A stretch of 64,000 nt of DNA from an uncultured Flavobacteriales bacterium (lineage in GTDB: Bacteria; Bacteroidota; Bacteroidia; Flavobacteriales_D; Parvicellaceae), in NCBI GenBank assembly GCA_943787535.1, contig CALSMU010000013.1, positions 142,529 to 206,528 on the forward strand. The letters run 5' to 3'. A program made the position numbers and the translations under genes. This document shows, in pieces, positions 57,510 to 64,000 of this stretch (positions are counted from its first letter, which is position 1; every line of letters starts with the position of its first letter). The notes beneath the pieces are model-generated. The model had not been told where the DNA came from. It did not search any database and worked only from the letters and a program-made list of their open reading frames with translations.

Positions 57510-58736
57510 TCACTTCTTTTTCTTCTTTTTTTCAAAACGCTCATCCATGTCTAGAAGTGATTGCCAATCATCAGTGCTATCACTGGATAAGTCTTTCGTT
57601 TGTTCGTACTCTAGATTAGAAACAGCCATTATTTCAATGTTATTTCCCAAAAATCCTTCAATATTATCGAGAATAATTTTTTCGTCTTTGCTGCAAAAAG
57701 ATATTGCTTGCCCTTTTTGAGTGCCTCTACCTGTACGTCCTACCCGATGAACATAGTTTTCTGATTTGTCTGGCAAGTCATAATTTATTACAAAATCCAC
57801 ATTAGGCACGTCAATACCTCTAGCACTGATATCTGTAGCTATTAAGACTTTTGTTTTACCTGTCTTAAAATCACCTAGCAAGGTTGCTCTTTCATGTTGT
57901 TCCTTGTCTCCATGCAAAGTACTAGAACTTAACCCAACTCTTTTCATTGCTTTTAAAACGCGTTCAGCTCGTACTTTTGTTCGAACAAATACCAGTACTT
58001 TGCTGTCGGGATTGTCTTTTAGGAAGCGTTCAAGGAAGAAACGTTTGTCGTCCATTTCTACAAAAACAACAGAGTGACTAACATTTTCAGAAACAGGGTC
58101 TTTAGGTGATACTTGTATTCGTATAGCGTTTGAGACTAGCGAATAAGCCAACCTTTTGATATCTTTATTAATTGTTGCTGAAAAGAACAATGTTTGATGC
58201 CTTTGTAAAAGTTTTGATTTTATATCTGTTATGTCTTCAATAAAACCTAGGTCTAGCATGTGATCTGCTTCGTCTAAAATTAAGGTGTTGATTCTATGCA
58301 GTCGCAAGTATCCTTGGCTAATCAGGTCAAACATTCTTCCTGGGGTAGCCACTAAAATATCAACACCATGTTCTAGCTTCTCAATTTGGCTTTGTTGTTC
58401 AACACCACCGTAAATACAGAAAGTAGTAACATCTGTAAAGCGCGCTATCTCAGTAAAAACCTCAGCTACTTGAATAGCCAATTCGCGCGTTGGAACCATT
58501 ACCAAACACTTTACACCGTCTCTTCTATTTTTTATTTTAGAAGCTTGGATGTTGTTAATAATCGGAATAGCAAATGCTGCTGTTTTTCCCGTTCCAGTTT
58601 GCGCGATTGCTAAAACGTCCTCACCTTTAAGAATTGATGGGATTGATTTAAACTGAATATCCGTAGGTTTTTTAAATCCTAGTAATGCTAAATTCTTTTT
58701 AATTTGCGGTGCTATGTAATAGTCGTCAAACTTCAT
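57510..58736 (-). CDS. DEAD-box ATP-dependent RNA helicase (RhlE-like)
   Basis: 408 residues. Complete motif set: Q-motif FKKPTDIQFKSIPSIL, I AQTGTGKT, II DEAD in LDEADHMLDLGF, III SATI, V TDISARGIDVP and VI HRVGRTGR. A short Lys-rich C-terminal tail follows. DEAD-box proteins remodel RNA or RNA-protein complexes, often in ribosome assembly or cold growth. The length without a large C-terminal extension fits the RhlE group. Confidence 0.92.
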   Translation of the reverse strand: MKFDDYYIAPQIKKNLALLGFKKPTDIQFKSIPSILKGEDVLAIAQTGTGKTAAFAIPIINNIQASKIKNRRDGVKCLVMVPTRELAIQVAEVFTEIARFTDVTTFCIYGGVEQQSQIEKLEHGVDILVATPGRMFDLISQGYLRLHRINTLILDEADHMLDLGFIEDITDIKSKLLQRHQTLFFSATINKDIKRLAYSLVSNAIRIQVSPKDPVSENVSHSVVFVEMDDKRFFLERFLKDNPDSKVLVFVRTKVRAERVLKAMKRVGLSSSTLHGDKEQHERATLLGDFKTGKTKVLIATDISARGIDVPNVDFVINYDLPDKSENYVHRVGRTGRGTQKGQAISFCSKDEKIILDNIEGFLGNNIEIMAVSNLEYEQTKDLSSDSTDDWQSLLDMDERFEKKKKKK

Positions 58737-58753
58737 GGTGGTAAATTGTTCTG

Positions 58754-58761
58754 CAAAAGTA
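58754..58761 (-). promoter_or_regulatory. Candidate -7 element for the DEAD-box helicase gene
   Basis: Reads TACTTTTG on the minus strand, 17 bases upstream of ATG 58736. A TTG-type -33 box would be only 15 bases away, shorter than usual. Confidence 0.5.
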
Positions 58762-58827
58762 AGGAATCGAGATTAACAACAGTAAGTTTTGATTATATTT
58801 AGAACTTAAATAGTAATTGATAAAAAA

Positions 58828-59610
58828 GTGTCATCTAAGAATTCCATAAAACTCACATTTCTGGGAACCGGAACATCACAAGGTGTTCCGGTAATAGCTT
58901 GTAATTGCGAGGTTTGCTTGTCAGATGACAGTAAAGACAATCGTCTTCGTAGTTCAGTTTTGATCGAAACGCAAGGAGTAGCATTTGCGATAGACTCGGG
59001 TCCTGATTTCCGACAACAAATGTTAAGAGAAAATATACAACATTTGGATGCAATTGTATTTACCCATGAACACAAGGACCATGTCGCGGGATTGGATGAT
59101 GTTCGTGCTTTTAATTTCAAGTCAAAAGTTTCAATGAATATTTATTGTACTGAGCACGTTTTTCAAAACTTATCTAGAGAATTTCATTATGTGTTTGATC
59201 CAAAGTTTTTGTATCCTGGAATTCCAAAAATAGAACCGCATATTATTACAAATAAGCCATTTAAAGTAAGTGGAGTAGAGGTGTTGCCAGTCGAAGTTTT
59301 TCATTATAAATTACCCGTTTTTGGTTATCGAATAGGAGACGTAACTTATATAACGGATGCGAATAAAATCGCCCCAGAAGAGTTCGAGAAAATGAGAGGT
59401 TCTAAAACTCTTATCCTTAATGCGCTTAGAAAGACAGAACATATCTCACATTTCACATTAGAGGAAGCCTTAGCAATCATTAAAGAAATTAAACCAGAAA
59501 AAGCTTATTTAACACATATCAGCCATTTAATGGGCAGGCATAATGATGTTAGTAAGGAATTACCTGATAATGTTGCGATTGCTTATGATGGTTTGCAGAT
59601 CGAACTATGA
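58828..59610 (+). CDS. PhnP-like MBL-fold metallo-hydrolase
   Basis: 260 residues from the GTG at 58828; no ATG lies in frame before the conserved strand LTFLGTGTSQGVPVIAC. The metallo-beta-lactamase signature FTHEHKDHVAGLDD supplies the His/Asp zinc ligands and AYLTHISHLMGRH the late histidines; AIDSGPDFRQQML is typical of the PhnP branch. PhnP is a phosphoribosyl cyclic phosphodiesterase, but many members outside phn clusters have unknown substrates, and no phosphonate genes are here. It is divergent from the helicase gene. Confidence 0.88.
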   Translation: MSSKNSIKLTFLGTGTSQGVPVIACNCEVCLSDDSKDNRLRSSVLIETQGVAFAIDSGPDFRQQMLRENIQHLDAIVFTHEHKDHVAGLDDVRAFNFKSKVSMNIYCTEHVFQNLSREFHYVFDPKFLYPGIPKIEPHIITNKPFKVSGVEVLPVEVFHYKLPVFGYRIGDVTYITDANKIAPEEFEKMRGSKTLILNALRKTEHISHFTLEEALAIIKEIKPEKAYLTHISHLMGRHNDVSKELPDNVAIAYDGLQIEL

Positions 59611-59662
59611 TTTAAGCAGTTGATTAATCTTATTTAAGAAAAAGTGATGAGGTATCAGTTTT

Positions 59663-61300
59663 TTATTGCTTATAAACCAACTCACCGTTTACATAAGTGG
59701 CTTTAATCTGTGTTTCTAGTATTTCATCCTCAGGTACAGCTAGTATATTTCGGTCTAGAATTATGAAATCAGCTAATTTATTAACTTCCAAGGATCCTTT
59801 ATCTTGTTCTTCAAAATTGGAAAGTGCTGCCCAAATTGTCATTCCTTTTAATGTCTCCCAACGAGATAACGCATTCTCTATTTGAAATCCATTTTTAGGC
59901 ATTCCATTCTTGTTTTTTCTAGATACAGCTGCATAGAAAGTTTCAATTGGGCTGATGTTTTCAATTGGGAAATCTGTCCCCAAAGCAATAAATTCATTTT
60001 GATATAACAGCTTTTGATAAGCATATCCAAACCTTGTTCTCGTTTTTCCCAATCGGAGCCTAGCCCATCGCATATCACTTGTAGCGTGTGTTGGCTGGAC
60101 AGAAGGAATTATAGTAAATTCTTTAAACAATTTGAAGTCAGTGGAATCGACAACCTGCGCATGTTCAATTCTCCATCTTTTGTCATTCTTTCCTCCTAAA
60201 ATATCTCCATATATGTTTAAAATTAGTCGGGAAGTTGAATCACCAATAGAATGGGTACACATTTGGAAGCCTTTATCATAAATTAGTTGCGCTTTTTCTC
60301 TGAAGTAATTGGGGTTGTTTAATAACATTCCGTAATGCACGCTATCTACATCGGAGTAAGGGCGTAATAAACAAGCACCTCTTGATCCGAGAGCACCATC
60401 CCCATAGAATTTAAATGCCGCAACGTGTACCCGGTCAGTTTTGTAAGGCCCTCCAACAGTATCTAAATAGTAATCGAAATTCTCTTTGGTGTCACTTAAC
60501 ATTATATACATTCTCATTTTTAACTCTTCCGATTTTTCCAAGTTTTCAATTAATTGAACATCACTCTTGCTAAGTCCAGCGTCATCTACTGTTGTTAAAC
60601 CAACAGCAAAGCAATTACGTTGTGCATCTAGCAAAGCTTTTTTCTTTTGTTGTTCGTTAGGTTTGGGGATGAATTGACGAATGTGATCAACTGCGTTATC
60701 AGAAATAACTCCGGTAAGTTCGCCGTTTAGAACTTCTATAAACCCTCCTAATATTTCTGTTTCAGTTGTAATGCCAGCAATATTTAAAGCGGACTGATTA
60801 GCAATTGCCATATGACCATCTACACGTCTCAATAAAACGGGAGTGTTTGGGAATTTATCATCGAGTTCTTTTTTATTTGGGTTATCTGGGTTTTCCCAAA
60901 TAGTTTGGTCCCATCCCCTCCCTTCAATCCAGGTTGATATTCTGTTCTTATCGAAATTTACACATCTTTCAACTACTTCTTTAAATGACTTTGCTCCCTT
61001 TAAATCTAGCTGTTGCAAACTAAGACCATAACCTAAAAAATGACAATGTGCATCTATGAAACCTGGGTAAACCCAATCCAATTGCAAGTCAATGCTTTTG
61101 AGGGCACTGTATTTATTCAAAATTTGTTGTTCTTTTCCAATGGCTATAATTTTACCGTCTTTTATCGCCATTGCTTCAAATATGAGACTGTCTTCCGTTA
61201 CAGAAACAATATTTCCATTGTGGATAATTAAGTCCACTTCTTTTGTTTTCATGCAAGAACTTAACATTAGAGTAAACGATAAAATGTATAGTAGTTTCAT
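59663..61300 (-). CDS. Amidohydrolase-family lipoprotein (YtcJ-like)
   Basis: 545 residues. Lipobox LSSC (C16) after a short signal. The TIM-barrel amidohydrolase 3 fold is complete: DLIIHNGNIVSV opens the composite domain, GFIDAHCHF gives the first metal histidines, then MCTHSIGD, WRIEHAQVVD and ALGTDFPIE supply the remaining ligands. YtcJ-like enzymes hydrolyse amide or related bonds of small molecules; substrate unknown. The ATG overlaps the stop of the upstream membrane protein gene (TAATG), so the two are translationally coupled. Confidence 0.88.
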   Translation of the reverse strand: MKLLYILSFTLMLSSCMKTKEVDLIIHNGNIVSVTEDSLIFEAMAIKDGKIIAIGKEQQILNKYSALKSIDLQLDWVYPGFIDAHCHFLGYGLSLQQLDLKGAKSFKEVVERCVNFDKNRISTWIEGRGWDQTIWENPDNPNKKELDDKFPNTPVLLRRVDGHMAIANQSALNIAGITTETEILGGFIEVLNGELTGVISDNAVDHIRQFIPKPNEQQKKKALLDAQRNCFAVGLTTVDDAGLSKSDVQLIENLEKSEELKMRMYIMLSDTKENFDYYLDTVGGPYKTDRVHVAAFKFYGDGALGSRGACLLRPYSDVDSVHYGMLLNNPNYFREKAQLIYDKGFQMCTHSIGDSTSRLILNIYGDILGGKNDKRWRIEHAQVVDSTDFKLFKEFTIIPSVQPTHATSDMRWARLRLGKTRTRFGYAYQKLLYQNEFIALGTDFPIENISPIETFYAAVSRKNKNGMPKNGFQIENALSRWETLKGMTIWAALSNFEEQDKGSLEVNKLADFIILDRNILAVPEDEILETQIKATYVNGELVYKQ

Positions 61301-62625
61301 TATTTCAAAAATTTAAAAAATGGAATTTTTCCACATAGGTAATCGATATTAAGAAATGTAAGAATAGCTATTCCTAAAAAGGGTAGGGCAGGAATTTTAT
61401 AACGAACCAAAGCTCCTGCAACGGGAGTGGTAAGTCCAATTATACTAAATAAGATAAGGGTGAAAAAAACACTAAACCATAATATGTTTTTTGTTTCTGT
61501 AGTGAGTTTTACCTTTCGTTTTAACCCTGAAAAAAATGAAAGAAATATTAGAGCAACAAGCAATGTGTTTTCAATTATTGAAGGGAGGAATATAAATTGA
61601 TTCCCTTTATTAATCAAAGGTCTTATAAAACAATTTGCTAAGGCTTCCGGCACTACTCTTACTACTCCAAAAAATGTAGGTTCTAAATTAGTGAGTTCAA
61701 ACCTACTACCTGGATCTGTTACTTCAGCGAGACGTATAAAATTTTTTTGCTTTGTAATCAAGGTATCTACAAAATCAAAATGAGGAGGAATTTCTCTTGA
61801 ATTAAAAGCTAAAACACTAAAAACTATAGCTACGGAAGAATAGACTAAAAAGGGATGTTTTATCTGAAATTTCACAGAAATAAAATAGCCTATTACACAT
61901 GGGAGCAATGCAAGTAAAACATAAAACTTTATAAAGAATAAAAGAATAAAAGAAAGAAAGAATAGTGTCAAAAGTTTAATGTTGATTTTCTGTTCAGTTA
62001 ATTGCTTTAATGCGTGGATAAGAATTCCCATACCAAAGATTAGAATACTTTCCTTTAAAGCTCCTGAACTCCAAAATATTACCGATGGAATTAGGAAAAC
62101 TACAATAATTAGAGCACCCTGTTTGTTGCTGAAAAAATCCTTGAAAGATCTAAATATACACGTGAATCCAATCATACTTAAAGCTGTGAAAAAAATCGTA
62201 TGAATATGAAAATTCCCCATAGAAAATAAGCGAATCACGGCATTGAATCTAATTATGGTACGTGAGTCATTGTAGGTGCTAGATTCATAAACACGGACCC
62301 AGTTATTCATTTCTACATAATAGCTGTTAAAGAAATATTCGTTTTCATTTCCATACCCAAAAAGCATTTTAAAAAAATCTACAGGATTGGAATACAGTGC
62401 ATTATACATTACTTTACTATCGTCAAAGTACTTATATATGTCAGCATCTAAGCGATTAGTGTAGTATGCAGTGTACATCCCAGTTAAGCCAAATCCAATA
62501 ATAAGTTTAATAGAAAATAATAACCATAATTGCGTTGTCGTAATCCCAGAATCACCAAAAAATTTCCATCTTTTTAAAACCCAAAAAAATAGTAGGATAT
62601 AGAATATAAGAAGGACTGTGCTCAA
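61300..62625 (-). CDS. Polytopic inner-membrane protein, possibly polysaccharide polymerase- or GT-C-like
   Basis: 441 residues with about 10-11 hydrophobic helices and one larger soluble loop near residues 55-105. The layout and motifs (FLIPSVIFWSSGALKESILIFGMG and a late helix before PALPFLGIA) resemble EpsG/O-antigen polymerase or GT-C type membrane enzymes, but no diagnostic residue secures this. It is first in an operon with the amidohydrolase lipoprotein; that pairing is unexplained. Confidence 0.7.
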   Translation of the reverse strand: MSTVLLIFYILLFFWVLKRWKFFGDSGITTTQLWLLFSIKLIIGFGLTGMYTAYYTNRLDADIYKYFDDSKVMYNALYSNPVDFFKMLFGYGNENEYFFNSYYVEMNNWVRVYESSTYNDSRTIIRFNAVIRLFSMGNFHIHTIFFTALSMIGFTCIFRSFKDFFSNKQGALIIVVFLIPSVIFWSSGALKESILIFGMGILIHALKQLTEQKINIKLLTLFFLSFILLFFIKFYVLLALLPCVIGYFISVKFQIKHPFLVYSSVAIVFSVLAFNSREIPPHFDFVDTLITKQKNFIRLAEVTDPGSRFELTNLEPTFFGVVRVVPEALANCFIRPLINKGNQFIFLPSIIENTLLVALIFLSFFSGLKRKVKLTTETKNILWFSVFFTLILFSIIGLTTPVAGALVRYKIPALPFLGIAILTFLNIDYLCGKIPFFKFLK

Positions 62626-62648
62626 TTGGTTATGTTTATGGGTAAAGA

Positions 62649-62656
62649 CAAATGTA
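62649..62656 (-). promoter_or_regulatory. Candidate -7 element for the membrane protein/amidohydrolase operon
   Basis: Reads TACATTTG on the minus strand, 23 bases upstream of ATG 62625. Confidence 0.45.
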
Positions 62657-62754
62657 ACACCAATGCAATGAAAGTTCTCTTTGTTTAAACAAATTTTTAC
62701 TTCTTGTTAATAAATAAAGCTTTTTGGAATGGTATAAAAGCGTGATGTTATGTG

Positions 62755-62762
62755 TACTTTTG
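62755..62762 (+). promoter_or_regulatory. Candidate -7 element for purL
   Basis: TACTTTTG matches TAnnTTTG, 35 bases before ATG 62798. I see no purine riboswitch or other structured leader in this short space. Confidence 0.5.
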
Positions 62763-62797
62763 CAGAGTAAAATTAAAATTCATAACCCTACAAGAAC

Positions 62798-64000
62798 ATG
62801 AGTGTTGCCGCAACAAAAGAAGCTACTTTAGAACAAGCAAAAGAATTAGGCTTATTAGAATCTGAATTCGAACAGATAAAAGAGATAATGGGGCGTACGC
62901 CTAACTTTACAGAGATGAGTGTTTACTCAGTAATGTGGAGTGAACATTGTTCTTATAAAAATTCAATCCTTTGGCTAAAAACAATGCCAAAAGATGGTCC
63001 AAATATGTTGGTTAAGGCGGGTGAAGAAAATGCTGGGTTAGTAGATATTGGAGATGGTTTGGCTTGTTGCTTTAAAATTGAGTCACACAACCATCCGAGT
63101 GCATTAGAGCCTTATCAAGGAGCTGCAACCGGAGTTGGTGGTATTAATAGAGATATATTTACAATGGGAGCTAGACCTGTTGCACAATTAAACTCTTTGC
63201 GTTTTGGAGAGATTGATAGAGATCATACTAAATGGTTGGTGAAAGGCGTTACAAAAGGAATTGGGGATTACGGAAATGCTTTTGGTATTCCAATCGTAGG
63301 AGGCGAAGTTTTCTTTGACGAGAGCTATAATCAAAATCCATTGGTAAATGCATTTTCAGCAGGAATTATGAATACTGGAGAAATGATATCAGCCACTGCA
63401 TCTGGTGTTGGGAATCCTGTTTTTATTGTTGGTTCTGCTACTGGAAAAGATGGTATTCACGGTGCTGCATTTGCTTCAAAAGATATTACTGAAGATTCGA
63501 TGGATGATTTACCAGCTGTTCAGGTTGGAGATCCATTTCAAGAAAAATTATTATTAGAAGCTTCTTTAGAATTGGCAAAAACCGATGTTCTTAGAGGAAT
63601 GCAAGACATGGGCGCAGCAGGAATTACTTGTTCTACTTGTGAAATGAGTGCTGCGGGAAAAGTAGGAATGAAAATCAATTTAGATTTGGTTCCAACGCGC
63701 CAGTCTGATATGAAAGATTGGGAGATTTTACTTTCTGAATCGCAAGAAAGAATGTTGGTTGTTGTTGAAAAAGGAAAAGAGGCTATAGTTAACGGTATTT
63801 TTGAAAAATGGGATTTGAATTGTGCCGAAATAGGTGTTGTCACTGATGACGGAATGGTGGAGTTCTCAATGGGTGGAGAAGTTGTTGCGCATGTTAATGC
63901 TGATTCTTTAGTATTAGGGGGTGGAGCTCCACAGTATAAAAGAGATTATAAAGAACCAGCCTATTATGCAGAGTATCAAAAATTTAAAATGGAGGATGTT
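62798..64000 (+). CDS. purL: Phosphoribosylformylglycinamidine synthase subunit PurL (cut by window edge)
   Basis: 401 codons from ATG 62798-62800 are open to the last base. The N-terminal block MSVYSVMWSEHCSYKNS contains the active-site histidine; SHNHPSALEPYQGAATGVGG is the ATP/FGAR-binding signature and INRDIFTMGARPVAQLNSL follows. This is the small, Bacillus-type PurL (~740 residues), which works with PurS and PurQ and converts FGAR to FGAM in purine synthesis; the large single-chain form would begin with a PurS-like domain, which is absent. About 45% of the protein lies beyond the edge. Confidence 0.95.
   Translation, partial: MSVAATKEATLEQAKELGLLESEFEQIKEIMGRTPNFTEMSVYSVMWSEHCSYKNSILWLKTMPKDGPNMLVKAGEENAGLVDIGDGLACCFKIESHNHPSALEPYQGAATGVGGINRDIFTMGARPVAQLNSLRFGEIDRDHTKWLVKGVTKGIGDYGNAFGIPIVGGEVFFDESYNQNPLVNAFSAGIMNTGEMISATASGVGNPVFIVGSATGKDGIHGAAFASKDITEDSMDDLPAVQVGDPFQEKLLLEASLELAKTDVLRGMQDMGAAGITCSTCEMSAAGKVGMKINLDLVPTRQSDMKDWEILLSESQERMLVVVEKGKEAIVNGIFEKWDLNCAEIGVVTDDGMVEFSMGGEVVAHVNADSLVLGGGAPQYKRDYKEPAYYAEYQKFKMEDV

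Noticed and set aside
62626..62797. Purine riboswitch before purL
   Set aside because: The leader after the -7 element is only ~30 bases, too short for a riboswitch, and no three-way-junction core is visible.

Overview
The window looks like chromosomal DNA of a free-living, probably aquatic Bacteroidota, most likely order Flavobacteriales. The support is low GC, Bacteroidota-type promoter elements (TAnnTTTG at -7), and type IX secretion (T9SS) parts and cargo: a PorE-like lipoprotein, a PorP/SprF-family protein, and several exported proteins with C-terminal sorting domains. Family-level details also fit: Bacteroidota-style arginine decarboxylase, DUF4293 beside rho, DUF4199, and Mpl. I saw no tRNA, rRNA, CRISPR array, insertion sequence or prophage. 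Genes are tightly packed, and several convergent pairs overlap at their 3' ends.

Layout. 0-1.7 kb: partial GTP cyclohydrolase I (folE), a CDP-alcohol phosphatidyltransferase and a 6-pyruvoyl-tetrahydropterin synthase homologue. 1.9-6.6 kb: a three-gene cassette of AdiC-like permease, Rieske oxygenase (frameshifted) and a kinase fused to a class III PLP enzyme. This is the best candidate for an undescribed pathway. 6.9-13.7 kb: two tandem, paralogous, modular secreted proteins; the second is shattered by frameshifts. 13.8-17.6 kb: exported PLC-like phosphodiesterase, cupin, HNH protein and two lipoproteins. 17.6-19.0 kb: mnmE with lesions. 19.5-23.3 kb: an operon of YwqK-type repeat protein, queE and porE-like gene. 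23.3-28.3 kb: FkbM methyltransferase, then a leftward trio of lipoprotein, outer-membrane barrel and T9SS cargo. 28.4-35.0 kb: housekeeping genes (rarA, mpl, rho, DUF4199, DUF4293, phosphoesterase). 35.1-41.4 kb: exported PHP-domain protein, two cell-wall proteins, msrA and an unknown secreted protein. 41.5-44.3 kb: arginase and argS. 44.4-49.2 kb: a PorP/SprF protein with a giant HYR-repeat T9SS type B cargo, and a glucosaminidase. 49.5-64 kb: alpha/beta hydrolase, PhoH, an Lrp regulator divergent from a Cys/Met-type PLP lyase, arginine decarboxylase, cysteine desulfurase, DEAD-box helicase, PhnP-like hydrolase, amidohydrolase lipoprotein, polytopic membrane protein and the start of purL.

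How they connect. FolE, the PTPS homologue and QueE all belong to pterin/7-deazaguanine chemistry. Permease, arginase, arginine decarboxylase and ArgS all touch arginine, although they are not one operon. The envelope genes form a T9SS theme of machinery plus cargo.

Data-quality warning. At least five otherwise well-conserved or well-formed genes carry one- or two-base frame breaks (Rieske gene near 3340, paralogue 10.4-12.6 kb, mnmE near 17.96-18.02 kb, lipoprotein in a 7-T run at 28219-28225, HYR gene at 45887-45888). This pattern suggests consensus indel errors rather than mass pseudogenisation, so I merged fragments where the biology requires it and say so in each entry.
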